Part shown: positions 37,593 through 46,500 of the stretch, one piece after another
Layout of the letters: the number at the start of each line of letters is the position of its first letter
Numbering within the stretch: the stretch's first letter is position 1
Program-made: the position numbers and the translations under genes
From: Kiritimatiellia bacterium
GTDB lineage: Bacteria > Verrucomicrobiota > Kiritimatiellia > UBA8416 > YA12-FULL-48-11
Assembly: GCA_028716365.1 (NCBI GenBank)
Contig: JAQUPZ010000013.1
Location: 32,665 to 96,664 of the forward strand
DNA length: 64,000 nt
Direction of reading: 5' to 3'
Notes under the pieces: generated by a model
Databases searched by the model: none
Told to the model about the DNA's origin: nothing
What the model saw: only the letters and a program-made list of their open reading frames with translations

Positions 37593-38567
37593 TCATTCGC
37601 CCGGTAGCCAGAGATAATAAAAGCCACTGCGGGCGTTGAGCGGCGGCGGCAGATTCATGTTCAACTTGAGCGGCGTGGCACGTGCTGATGGTGAATATAT
37701 ATTGGCATCTTCGGAATCCGAATAGCTGTAGGCAACGACTTGCGCATCGGATACTTGAACAGCCGACATGACACCTGCAATTGTTTCGTCGAGGAAACAA
37801 ATCTGGTCAACGAGTTTTCTCTCAACAGCCTGTTGCGCCGTATAGATGCGACCATCTGCAATCTTCATGAGTGTCTCACGATCGCCAGCATGCGGACGAT
37901 TCTGCCGAATCCATGCCAGGAACTCCTCGTAATCATTATCTATCACGCTTTGCAGGACAATACGTTCCTCATCAGTCATATCGCGCATCCCGCTGCCAAT
38001 GTCCTTGAGAGTACCGGATTTGATGACTACCTGCTCATAACCGACTTTGTCGGCCAGACGGCGGTATTTCGGAAAAATGGCGATCACACCGATACTGCCG
38101 GAGATTGCCGATGGCTGGATGTTAATCTTATTGCATGCCGCGGCAATATAATAAGCGCCGGAACAACCAAGACCGCTGATTTGTGCATATACCGGGATAC
38201 CCGTGCGTTTTCGAAACTGTGCAATCTCACGCGCCATTATTTCGCTCGCGCTGACTGTTCCGCCAGGCGAATCGATTCGCAGGATCACAGCCTTGATGGC
38301 GGAATCCTCTTCTGCCTTGTTCAAGACGGCCTTCATATACATCGGCGAACACGTCACACTGCTGAACAAACTGCCGGCATCCTCGCATATCACGCCACTG
38401 ACATCGACAAGCAAGACTTTATCGAAGGTCAGCCAGTGTTTGGCTTTCTGGATCGTTACCTCTTCCAATTGTTTCGCCTTTAACAATTCATAAATGTCCA
38501 CCATGACACATCCGGACAAAGCAAGTGCCATAACGGGAATTAGCAAGTATACATTGCGTAGCTTCAT
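37593..38567 (-). CDS. Lipoprotein signal-peptide-peptidase-like serine protease (S49, SppA type)
   Basis: 324 aa. A lipobox (LALSGC at residues 15-20) replaces the membrane anchor of classical SppA. The S49 core has RIDSPGGTVSASE, then GCSGAYYIA near residue 137 with the likely nucleophile Ser, and IKSGTLKDIGS near 185 with the likely general-base Lys. At 324 aa it matches single-domain archaeal/Bacillus-type SppA. It would degrade cleaved signal peptides or misfolded envelope proteins, useful in a cell exporting many enzymes. AAGGAAAG precedes the ATG. Confidence 0.88.
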   Translation of the reverse strand: MKLRNVYLLIPVMALALSGCVMVDIYELLKAKQLEEVTIQKAKHWLTFDKVLLVDVSGVICEDAGSLFSSVTCSPMYMKAVLNKAEEDSAIKAVILRIDSPGGTVSASEIMAREIAQFRKRTGIPVYAQISGLGCSGAYYIAAACNKINIQPSAISGSIGVIAIFPKYRRLADKVGYEQVVIKSGTLKDIGSGMRDMTDEERIVLQSVIDNDYEEFLAWIRQNRPHAGDRETLMKIADGRIYTAQQAVERKLVDQICFLDETIAGVMSAVQVSDAQVVAYSYSDSEDANIYSPSARATPLKLNMNLPPPLNARSGFYYLWLPGE

Positions 38568-38635
38568 GACTTTCCTTTTTACGTTTGTGTTCCAGAAATA
38601 ATACTTAGTTAGTATAAATAAATTTCATATTCTCA

Positions 38636-39634
38636 TCACTTGACTGCAACACGTATGCCTTCTGTTGACGAACGGTATGCCGCATCCATGATTTTCCATA
38701 CCGCAACCGCTTCTTCCCCCGGCAATGGCGACGGTTCGCCGCGCAACAGGCGCGGCACGAGTTCTGCAATCAGTCCCATGTGCACTACGTCCTTGCGCGG
38801 GTAATTTAAAATCTCCGGTTCGCGTCCACGCCGATGTAAAATCAAATGTCCTTCAGACAACGGACTTGCATACAATCGCCCTTCCGTGCCGGAAATATCC
38901 AGCTCGTTCACGCTAATTGGACTGCAGAATGTGCTGATGAGCGACGCAAGTGCACCGTTCGCCATCCGCATCTGTACAATCGTCGTGTCATCAATTTCCC
39001 AGCCCCGGCCTTTGGACGACGCGTCTGCCATTACGTCAGTCACCTCGCCAAGCAGAAACCTAATCAAATCAATCCAGTGCGCACCGGCATTCGCAAGCGC
39101 GCCGCCACCGGATTTCGCACGCGCCGTGAGCCACCCGCGTTCGGCATCGCCGTTGAACCAGTCGGAAAGCTGTGCGCGTGCTGTAACCACTTCGCCGATT
39201 GCACCATCATACAGAAAATTTTTCATCGCCCGGACGACATCCCAAAAACGCCGGTAATATGCTACTGTCAGGGATACACCGTTCGCTTTACAGACATCAA
39301 CGGCTTGCCGGGCTTGCACGGTATTTATGCCGACCGGTTTTTCGCACAAGACGATTTTCCCGGCGCGAGCCGCGAGCGCAACATGTTCCTGATGTAAATA
39401 ATGCGGCGAGGCGATATAAACTGCGTTGACATCGGGATCGGCAATCAGGGATTGGGCATCCGTGTACCATCGTTGTGCTCCATGCCGCCGCGCGGTTTCT
39501 TCGGCTTTTGCCGCGTTCGTTCGCATCACGGCAACCAGTTCCGAGTTCGGCACTTTGCACAGCGCGGGACCACTCTTGTTTTCAAACACATTTCCTGCGC
39601 CGACGACGCCCCAACGAATCTTATCAAGTAACAT
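38636..39634 (-). CDS. Gfo/Idh/MocA-family oxidoreductase
   Basis: 332 aa, with no signal peptide, so cytoplasmic. The N-terminal Rossmann domain has WGVVGAGNVFENKSG and the family motif VLCEKPVGIN near residue 95. The C-terminal alpha/beta substrate domain has GGALANAGAHWIDLIRFLLG. Members oxidise or epimerise sugars and inositols with NAD(P). The substrate is not clear. Upstream are an F1 copy with a short overlapping frame starting at 39684 and, before that, F2 copy C. Confidence 0.88.
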   Translation of the reverse strand: MLLDKIRWGVVGAGNVFENKSGPALCKVPNSELVAVMRTNAAKAEETARRHGAQRWYTDAQSLIADPDVNAVYIASPHYLHQEHVALAARAGKIVLCEKPVGINTVQARQAVDVCKANGVSLTVAYYRRFWDVVRAMKNFLYDGAIGEVVTARAQLSDWFNGDAERGWLTARAKSGGGALANAGAHWIDLIRFLLGEVTDVMADASSKGRGWEIDDTTIVQMRMANGALASLISTFCSPISVNELDISGTEGRLYASPLSEGHLILHRRGREPEILNYPRKDVVHMGLIAELVPRLLRGEPSPLPGEEAVAVWKIMDAAYRSSTEGIRVAVK

Positions 39635-39657
39635 ACTGTATCTCGCACGGGGTTGGT

Positions 39658-39715
39658 TTGTTATTAAAAATTGCTTCTTTTGACATGGGTAGAACCATGG
39701 CCATTGTTGGCCTTA
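39658..39715 (-). repeat. F1 leader repeat, copy 3 (hairpin absent)
   Basis: ATTAAAAATTGCTTCTTTTGACATGGGTAGAA matches the F1 core, then CCATGG with no hairpin. On the minus strand the conserved ATG (39684) opens a 20-codon frame (MSKEAIFNNKP...) that ends at about 39624, overlapping the start of the oxidoreductase gene. Confidence 0.65.
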
Positions 39716-39730
39716 TATTATTTATTGAGG

Positions 39731-39774
39731 ATTCTGCATTAGAGACACGACAGGTGTCAACGGCTAACCGGTTA
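39731..39774 (-). promoter_or_regulatory. F2 promoter-like element, copy C
   Basis: Minus strand: TTGACA (39755-39760), 18 bases, CAGAAT (39731-39736), with a perfect TAACCGGTTA palindrome (39765-39774) just upstream. It lies directly before F1 copy 3 and about 100 bp before the oxidoreductase start. Confidence 0.62.
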
Positions 39775-39897
39775 CTCCCCCCACTCATCCAATGTCTCTG
39801 AACTTGCTTACTCCCAGGTGTATAAAAATGATAGTGTTTAATGCGGGCGAACACACCGTCCACATTCTTTTCCTGCAATCCCGAGCTCCAGATCAAA

Positions 39898-41511
39898 TTA
39901 ATCGAGAATCTTGAACTGCATACGTGAACCATACAAATACCATACACTCGAATCCGAATTCCATCCCCTCATTAAAAACAAACCGCTACGGTCATAATGA
40001 TCGAATCCGCCTCCCTGGGTAAAATGCATATTTCTGGTTTTATCGTATAAATAATAAAAATCACCATATCCCGATTTGCCGGTAACCGGAAAATCGTCGT
40101 GCCCGAATGAATCCGCCAGTGCAAACCACGGATTGGCATCATCGATACCCAAATTAACAATCCTGGCGTGGTTGTCGCCGACGGTCCCATTGTCCGACAT
40201 CGCCAGACAGCGAAACTTCAAAGGCATATATCCTGCGGCATTGTTGTTATATGCCGTAACATCGTTCCCGACGTAGGCCACCAGGCTTTTGACCACAAGA
40301 CCATCAACCCGGCACCACGCATTACCCCACAGATTTTCCATTCCGAACAATTTAACCCCGCAATGGTCCGTCCCGGATTTCCCCATACTGTTTTGCCTAG
40401 ACCGCCCGCAGTCATGCGTCAGCATATCGCAATAGCCCGTATTTTGAGCCGCTGAACCGAACTTCCAAGACCGGTCCAAAAATAATGTCTTGTCAATCGT
40501 GAATGCGTTCCGCCCAGTTAAGGGAACTCCTTTTTCAATTCGCAACAACCTGGCCGTTTCCACCAACAATCCCTTTTTGGTAAAAGCCACATTCTGACCG
40601 ACAAACCAATAAACATCAGCCGTTTTCGCCGATTCCTTTATTATTACCCGGTTAGTTGTCGCGCCGGCATTTTCCATGGTTATTTCCGGCTGCCTCAGTT
40701 CCACGAACCCATCTCCAATTGTCACCTGTGAATTCTTGTTGGCAAATCTGACCAAAAATAAATGCTGCAGGCTCATTATTGTCCTGGCGTCCATCGCGCA
40801 GAACCCGGCGCCTTTTAAGTAATACAGCTGTCGGTAATCGTTTATTGTCCGGCAACTGTCTGCAATAACTCCGGTTATACTGCGCGCAACCCCGTCCACG
40901 ACGGACGTTTCATATACAGCCACATACACTCTATTCAGAACCTTGCCATTTTCGACAAACATCGGCGCCGGAAAAAATCCGGGTTTTTGTTCGGCCGAAA
41001 TCAACCGGTAATCGAATTTTCCCTTAAAATACCGATTCATGTAAAACAGCGGGATCTCGATAAACGTATCTTTTACCCTTGAAAATCCGGCTTCGCCCGT
41101 ATAGGTGATTTTCACCGTACCTGTTCCCGATTTCTCAACATTACACTCGCGCATCTTTGAAAATGGGTGCACATTCAGAAAATCATCTTTCACCGTAAAA
41201 TCAACACCCTCTATCTGCGCGTATGAATTCAATCCTATCGAATCAAATATTCGTTCACATTCATTTACGGCAGGAGTTGATCTGTCAATTCGCACCCCGT
41301 AAATCCCGGTTTTGGGCAATCCGGGTATGGGAGTTGGCTTTTGGACCGGTAACGAAAGCCGGTCGGCGCCGATTTTAACTTCCGTCCGAAAATTACTCTC
41401 CGAGCGGACGGTATTGGAACCGATCAATACCACCAGGAATCCTGTCGCCAACGCCAGCCAGGTCAGGTTACAGGAAATTACTTTTCCTGACAGTTCGTGA
41501 ATGAACCTCAT
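39898..41511 (-). CDS. Secreted protein of unknown function with a C-terminal lectin-like fold
   Basis: 537 aa. The signal peptide n-region (MRFIHELSGKVISCNL) is partly encoded by an F1 copy; the h-region is LALATGFLVVLIGS. The middle is beta-rich. From about residue 385 the motifs ENLWGNAWCRVDG and later SGLFLMRGWNSDSS recall the C-type-lectin/formylglycine-enzyme fold (GLxGNVWEW...GGSW), also found in some phage tail proteins. The catalytic cysteines of formylglycine enzymes are not apparent. A binding or structural role is most likely. No reverse transcriptase lies nearby, so a diversity-generating element is not supported. Confidence 0.55.
   Translation of the reverse strand: MRFIHELSGKVISCNLTWLALATGFLVVLIGSNTVRSESNFRTEVKIGADRLSLPVQKPTPIPGLPKTGIYGVRIDRSTPAVNECERIFDSIGLNSYAQIEGVDFTVKDDFLNVHPFSKMRECNVEKSGTGTVKITYTGEAGFSRVKDTFIEIPLFYMNRYFKGKFDYRLISAEQKPGFFPAPMFVENGKVLNRVYVAVYETSVVDGVARSITGVIADSCRTINDYRQLYYLKGAGFCAMDARTIMSLQHLFLVRFANKNSQVTIGDGFVELRQPEITMENAGATTNRVIIKESAKTADVYWFVGQNVAFTKKGLLVETARLLRIEKGVPLTGRNAFTIDKTLFLDRSWKFGSAAQNTGYCDMLTHDCGRSRQNSMGKSGTDHCGVKLFGMENLWGNAWCRVDGLVVKSLVAYVGNDVTAYNNNAAGYMPLKFRCLAMSDNGTVGDNHARIVNLGIDDANPWFALADSFGHDDFPVTGKSGYGDFYYLYDKTRNMHFTQGGGFDHYDRSGLFLMRGWNSDSSVWYLYGSRMQFKILD
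41463..41492 (-). repeat. F1 leader repeat, copy 4 (core only)
   Basis: GGTTACAGGAAATTACTTTTCCTGACAG matches the F1 core and lies inside the coding sequence, where it encodes LSGKVISCNL of the signal peptide. Confidence 0.65.
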
Positions 41512-41530
41512 ATTCGCACCAATATTGAAG

Positions 41531-41560
41531 ATTCTGCATCCATAACTCAGCGGGTGTTAA
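41531..41560 (-). promoter_or_regulatory. F2 promoter-like element, copy D
   Basis: Minus strand: TTAACA (41555-41560), 18 bases, CAGAAT (41531-41536). Hexamers and spacing match copies A-C, but the TAACCGGTTA palindrome is not kept. Transcription would start about 13 bases before the ATG at 41511. Confidence 0.5.
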
Positions 41561-41631
41561 ATGTGATTCCAGCCATCTATAACATTGATTCTTTAAAAAA
41601 CGTGACCCCTATAGACATTGTTACGAGACAG

Positions 41632-43968
41632 CTACTTACGCTCAATGATCTCCGCCGCACTCAACACGCTGAACGGACGGCTGCGGCTGACGAAGGCTTC
41701 CATCTTGCCGTCCGCATACGTGGCTGAGCCTTCAACCTTGAGCCGGAATATGCCCGCAGCCAAAGGTACAGACATCGACTTCTCCACACAATCCGTGGTT
41801 TCGAATTCGCAAAGGCATGCTGACAACTCGCCTTCCGGTGACTCACGGTAGATCTTTCCCGTAACCCGCTTTACTGCCCGACCAAGCGGTGAGTGCGCGC
41901 GGATTGTCGTCTTTACTTCGATTGCCGACCTTGGCTCAAACGTACGCGTTGGCGTGCCGGTCTTTCCATCAGGGAACGAGAACTGTACCCATGGTCCGCG
42001 GTGCGGCACCACCGCGTCTTCCTTGTTCACGCCGGTCCGCAGCGCCGGTATGTAGCCCTCCATGTGCTGGTTCCAGCAGAAGATGATATACCCGTCCGCG
42101 CCGAGTTCGCGCGTCAACATGATCTCATCGGATGCGATTGCGGCGTCACCGAGCTTAAGGTTGTAGGTGGTACCCAGTCCGGCATACAGGGGCATGCGGC
42201 CGTCTACGACATCGGCTTGATACGTGATCCAGCGCCGCAACTGATCGAGACTGCCGGTGTAGTCCATGGGACAAAGGAAATCGAGGTAGCCTTTGGCGAC
42301 CCAGTCCTCCCAGTGCTGCGCGTCGTGGCCACGGCGGCTGGTCTCCCAGTTCGCTGTGCGCGCGGCGAGCGAGATCCGTGCGTCAGGCCGTACGTGGTGA
42401 ATGGCCTCTGATATCTCTTTGGTACTGCTGGTGATGAGATGCTCGCGCCAGTCGCGATATTTCTCCGCAAGCGGTCCCTTGTCATGGCAGTCGTCGGGCC
42501 ACTGATCGACCTTGCGCCCTAGCCACGATTCAAAGCGCTCATGACAGCCTTTGCAGTAACACTGGTTCCAACCACCGTATCGCATGTAATCGAAATGGAT
42601 GCCATCGACATCGTACTTCCGCACGACCTCGACCATGGCGTCGAGTTCGAGTTTGCGGTTGCGCGGGTCAGAAGGACAGTAGATATTGATTGCATCGTCC
42701 TTGCCCTCCTTGGCAGCAGCGAACTCGACGATACAGCGGCCTTGCTTCTTTTGTTCATCGATGGTCTCCTTGGAGCCGCCGCTGAGTTGCCAATTCATGC
42801 GCCACACGTGCACCTCGATACCGTAATGCCTGGCCCATTTGACACACTCGGCCAGTTTGTCGCAACTATTGGTCGCTTGCGGCAGTACGTCGCTGTTATA
42901 GTATGCTACGCCAGCCGAGCACATTAGCGGAAAGACTGCGTTGAAGCCGTTGGCTGCGAGCGTCTTCATCACTTGCTCGAACTCCAATTTCGATGGAAAG
43001 CCCAGCCAGCATGCGCGTAGTTCCACCTTGCGCGATGGAAACAGCCGGGCATATGCGCTTGTCGCCAGAGCCCTGGCCTCATGCGCAACTGCCATCGCAT
43101 CGCGGTATTGCTTGTCGGCAAAGAGCGTCTTGGCCTTTGCGCGCTTGGCCAGTGCGTCCTTGAGATCACTGGTCTGCTCCATGCCACGCGCGCCGAACGC
43201 TGCGGCGAGAGCCTCGAGTGAGTCAAACCGGCCCACCTTCTCGATCATGGTTAATGTGGGCTTGACTGTGCCTTCCCACACGTGGGGCAGGTAATGACCA
43301 ATGACCCCAAGCAGGTAGGCTTTATGCCCGGCAAAGTCGCCGCCCTTGAACACGTGTCCCATATAGAAGCCGTTGTCCGACTGCACGATGGCCGCTAAGC
43401 CGTTGGTCTTGCCGGATTCATCGCACCATTCCGCGATAACCTTGGCGCCATCCAGTGCCTCCACAATCTGAGAGTTGGGCGAACCCTGTTTGAAGGACTC
43501 GGGAAAGTTAGCCGGCGTACGCTCGTTGAAGCGTACAGCGTCGAACTCGCCTCGACGGTTGCCTGGCCGCATCTTAAGCATCTTGATACCCAGCGCGGTC
43601 CGTACACTGCCGGGCACAGTGTAGAAACATACCAGCTTGCCGCCCTGTTGCGTGAACTTCACCGCCGCGTCCTCCTCTTCTTTGCTCCAGAAGGCGCTGT
43701 AAGGAAAGATCGCGATTTTGTGTCCGGCCAGCGCGCCCTTCTCCACTGCGGTGTCGCGGGAGTCGGTAAAGGGGATACCAAGATCCTTAAGCGCTTTTTT
43801 GACCTCATCACAAAACTGACGAGCACCGCGACCTTCGCCCTCTGAGTGTTGCATGGTCAGGTCGCCCAGCACAACGATGACTTCGGGTTTGCCGGCTGCA
43901 AAAAGCGAACTGGTAACCATGCCAATCGCAAACAGGCATACTATCCAGGCAGAACGATTACGCATCAT
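41632..43968 (-). CDS. Secreted GHL10-type glycosidase-like protein
   Basis: 778 aa with a signal peptide (WIVCLFAIGMVTSSLFAAG). An N-terminal alpha/beta domain (about residues 25-240) resembles glutamine-amidotransferase-like trehalose-utilisation domains (VIVVLGDLTMQHSEG, AIFPYSAFWSKEEE). A TIM barrel from about 310 has VELRACWLG, YDVDGIHFDYMRYGG near residue 460 and GYLDFLCPMDYTGS. These are typical of family-10-like glycosidases (GHL10/DUF187). AAGGAGG precedes two adjacent ATGs (43968, 43965); the longer frame begins with TTG. The substrate is unknown. Confidence 0.8.
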   Translation of the reverse strand: MMRNRSAWIVCLFAIGMVTSSLFAAGKPEVIVVLGDLTMQHSEGEGRGARQFCDEVKKALKDLGIPFTDSRDTAVEKGALAGHKIAIFPYSAFWSKEEEDAAVKFTQQGGKLVCFYTVPGSVRTALGIKMLKMRPGNRRGEFDAVRFNERTPANFPESFKQGSPNSQIVEALDGAKVIAEWCDESGKTNGLAAIVQSDNGFYMGHVFKGGDFAGHKAYLLGVIGHYLPHVWEGTVKPTLTMIEKVGRFDSLEALAAAFGARGMEQTSDLKDALAKRAKAKTLFADKQYRDAMAVAHEARALATSAYARLFPSRKVELRACWLGFPSKLEFEQVMKTLAANGFNAVFPLMCSAGVAYYNSDVLPQATNSCDKLAECVKWARHYGIEVHVWRMNWQLSGGSKETIDEQKKQGRCIVEFAAAKEGKDDAINIYCPSDPRNRKLELDAMVEVVRKYDVDGIHFDYMRYGGWNQCYCKGCHERFESWLGRKVDQWPDDCHDKGPLAEKYRDWREHLITSSTKEISEAIHHVRPDARISLAARTANWETSRRGHDAQHWEDWVAKGYLDFLCPMDYTGSLDQLRRWITYQADVVDGRMPLYAGLGTTYNLKLGDAAIASDEIMLTRELGADGYIIFCWNQHMEGYIPALRTGVNKEDAVVPHRGPWVQFSFPDGKTGTPTRTFEPRSAIEVKTTIRAHSPLGRAVKRVTGKIYRESPEGELSACLCEFETTDCVEKSMSVPLAAGIFRLKVEGSATYADGKMEAFVSRSRPFSVLSAAEIIERK

Positions 43969-44084
43969 AAAAGCCTCCTTCAAGTGAACCTGTAATGATG
44001 CCGCAGTAGAAACGGATTCCAGCCCGTAATTCTGCCGTATTCTTGAATTGCGACACGCATGTCATAATGGTGGACAAAGTTATA

Positions 44085-44122
44085 GTTATAAGAAATTGTT
44101 TTTTGTTATAAGCAAAACCATA
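44085..44122 (-). repeat. F1 leader repeat, copy 5 (degenerate)
   Basis: GTTATAAGAAATTGTTTTTTG, then GCAAAACCATAA without a hairpin. It lies about 117 bp upstream of the GHL10-type gene; the conserved ATG is lost. The rest of the 43969-44301 gap shows no gene. Confidence 0.6.
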
Positions 44123-44301
44123 AGAATCTTTATTGCGGTTTAACAACTACAGTCGAAGTGAAACACCGACTCAATATGATGTCAAAATGAATTGGGGAAA
44201 ATTTACGGACCATGAAACATACGCTGGCTCCAATAATAGTCAGGGATTGGATAATACCGATCATTCCTTGAACCCAATTTTCGTGCAAATAACGTCCATA
44301 T

Positions 44302-44892
44302 ATGGTACGAATCCGGGCCATGAATAACCATTTGTCCTCGGAAAATGCGCACTTGGAACGTTACCAACAATACCTCTTGCTACTCGCCCGCGCACATTTT
44401 GACAAAAGGTTGAATAAGAAACTTGCCCCGTCTGACATTGTGCAGCAAACGCTTCTCAAGGCGTACCAGGCGCGCGAACAGTTGCGCGGCAAGGAGTCCA
44501 GACAGATTGCCGGGTGGTTGCGCAAGATTCTCGTCTGCACAATGTGCGACGCTGCCCGCGACCTTCATCGCGACAAGCGAGACATCCACCTTGAGCGCTC
44601 ACTGGAATCCGCAGTTGGCAAGTCGTCTACCAGGCTCGGTAACCTTGTTGCGGCGGACCAACTGACTCCGAGCCAGGCAGTATCTCGTGAGGAACAACTG
44701 CTCAGGCTGGCGGACGCAATAGAAAGCCTTCCAGAAGCACAGAGAGACGCGGTGATCCTGAAGCATTGTGAAGGTCTTTCTCTCGAAGAGGTCGGCAAGC
44801 GCCTCGGCCGCAGCCCGGCCAGCGTGGCTTCCCTTCTGAGGCGCGGTTTAAAACAGTTGCGTGAACAGCTTCAGAATTCCACGGTATTGTGA
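44302..44892 (+). CDS. ECF-type RNA polymerase sigma factor (PVC type)
   Basis: 196 aa. Region 2 is about residues 20-90 (SDIVQQTLLKAYQAREQ...IAGWLRKILVCTMCDAARD). Region 4 is about 130-190 (AIESLPEAQRDAVILKHCEGLSLEEVGKRLGRSPASVASLLRRGLKQLRE). It lies just before a Ser/Thr kinase gene, the arrangement of planctomycete-style ECF groups in which a kinase rather than a classical anti-sigma factor controls activity. No clear ribosome site is seen; an ATG at 44320 is an alternative start. Confidence 0.9.
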   Translation: MVRIRAMNNHLSSENAHLERYQQYLLLLARAHFDKRLNKKLAPSDIVQQTLLKAYQAREQLRGKESRQIAGWLRKILVCTMCDAARDLHRDKRDIHLERSLESAVGKSSTRLGNLVAADQLTPSQAVSREEQLLRLADAIESLPEAQRDAVILKHCEGLSLEEVGKRLGRSPASVASLLRRGLKQLREQLQNSTVL

Positions 44893-44933
44893 CGTTGGTG
44901 TGGTAGCGTAGTACCGGCAAGGAGATGGATGTT

Positions 44934-46439
44934 GTGACGACTGAATCTGAACAGGACAAAAGGGAAAACGAACTGGATACCGTGGTCGCGGCGTTTCTCG
45001 AGGCTGAGGACCGCGGGGAAAAACCGAATCCGGCCGACTGGGTCAAGCAGTATCCGCACCTGGCTTTGGACCTACAGTCATTCTTTGACGACCATAGTAA
45101 TTTTCGCAGGATCGCATCCGCCAGAGCGGGAAACAGTGCTGCGGTCGTTGATAACAGCAAGCGCAAGGGCACGGTCAAGATCGACCTCATGGCTCACCGT
45201 CCGCCTGCAGGTCCTCCATCCTCCGCCAAGGGCAAGGTTAATCGCTTTGGCGACTACGAACTGATCGAGGAGATAGCGTGCGGAGCGATGGGCGTCGTGT
45301 ACCACGCCAGGCAGGCCAGCCTCAATAGGAGCGTTGCTCTCAAGATGATGCTCGGCGGGCGGTTTGTCAACCGGGATGATGTTCGGAGGTTCCGGACCGA
45401 GGCACAGGCCGCGGCAAGACTGGATCATCCCAACATCGTCGCCATATACGAGGTCGGGGAACATGAAGGCCAGCAGTATTACACCATGCGGCTCGTTGAA
45501 GGTACGAACCTGGCCGACGAGATGTCCAACCTGCAAAAGGACCAGCAAGCTGCGGTACGGATACTTATGAACATCGCCCGCGCGGTTGATTTTGCGCACC
45601 AGCACGGCGTATTGCATCGGGATCTCAAGCCGTCAAACATCCTTATTGACCGGCGTGGACAGCCGCAGGTGACCGATTTCGGGCTTGCGAAGTGCACGGA
45701 TGATGACACCAGCTTGACAATTAGCGGACAGGTCATGGGAACGGTGTTGTACATGTCGCCGGAACAGGCGGCGGGAAAAAACAGGAACATTACCTGGGCG
45801 TCTGACGTTTACAGTCTTGGCGCCATGCTGTATGAGATGCTGGCGGGTGAGACACCGTTCAGGGCGGATAATCCTCTTGATGTGCTGGACAAGGTGAGGA
45901 ACGAGGATCCAAGATCGCCGCGAAAATTGAACCCGAAGATTGACCGTGATCTCGAGACCATCTGCCTGAAGTGTCTCGAGAAGAATCCGGACAGACGGTA
46001 CAGTTCGGCGGAAGGGCTTGCGCGAGATTTGGAGAAATGGCTTGCTGGTGAACCTATCCTGGCGAGGGCGGTCAAATTTCCTGAACGGGTGGTCAAGTGG
46101 ATCCGGCGCCATCCGGTCCCCACGGTGGTTGTGGTGATGAGCTTAACTCTTATCATGACCGCTGTGCTTGCTCTGCAATGGCGGCATGATGCGGGCCGAA
46201 AAGGTGACCTGTTTGACATGGCCGATACATTGGCCCAGCGTGGAAACTATGCGCTGGCCCGTCAAATACTTGAGGAGGCCACGAAAACTGCGAAATCCCC
46301 CAAGGAAATATCGAAGATCAAGAGCGGGCTCAAGGCAATAGATGACCTGGAGGAAGCTGTATGGACGATGGGCAGTGGATTGTCGAAACCTTTGTCTGGA
46401 AAGAAAATACAACAAAGTGATGATATGAATGGTCAATAA
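44934..46439 (+). CDS. Membrane Ser/Thr protein kinase (Hanks type)
   Basis: 501 aa. A ~60-residue N-terminal segment (ELDTVVAAFLEAEDRGEKPNP) of a type usual in PVC kinases comes first. The kinase domain (about residues 105-365) follows with CGAMGVVY, VALKMM, HRDLKPSN near 228 and DFGLAK near 250, all intact. One membrane helix (VPTVVVVMSLTLIMTAVLAL, about 395) leaves a short external tail with one TPR-like helix pair. AAGGAG is immediately followed by an ATG (44925), too close to be served by it; the GTG at 44934 has nine-base spacing and is chosen. It probably phosphorylates the sigma factor encoded 40 bases upstream or its partners. Confidence 0.9.
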   Translation: MTTESEQDKRENELDTVVAAFLEAEDRGEKPNPADWVKQYPHLALDLQSFFDDHSNFRRIASARAGNSAAVVDNSKRKGTVKIDLMAHRPPAGPPSSAKGKVNRFGDYELIEEIACGAMGVVYHARQASLNRSVALKMMLGGRFVNRDDVRRFRTEAQAAARLDHPNIVAIYEVGEHEGQQYYTMRLVEGTNLADEMSNLQKDQQAAVRILMNIARAVDFAHQHGVLHRDLKPSNILIDRRGQPQVTDFGLAKCTDDDTSLTISGQVMGTVLYMSPEQAAGKNRNITWASDVYSLGAMLYEMLAGETPFRADNPLDVLDKVRNEDPRSPRKLNPKIDRDLETICLKCLEKNPDRRYSSAEGLARDLEKWLAGEPILARAVKFPERVVKWIRRHPVPTVVVVMSLTLIMTAVLALQWRHDAGRKGDLFDMADTLAQRGNYALARQILEEATKTAKSPKEISKIKSGLKAIDDLEEAVWTMGSGLSKPLSGKKIQQSDDMNGQ

Positions 46440-46500
46440 TCAGCCAGACGGCGTCTATATGGTTGAGGGGACATAGAGAAACAACCCTCAGGAGGATGTT

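Noticed and set aside
39898..41511. Diversity-generating retroelement target
   Set aside because: The fold hints at a lectin-type target, but no reverse transcriptase or template repeat is visible in the window.
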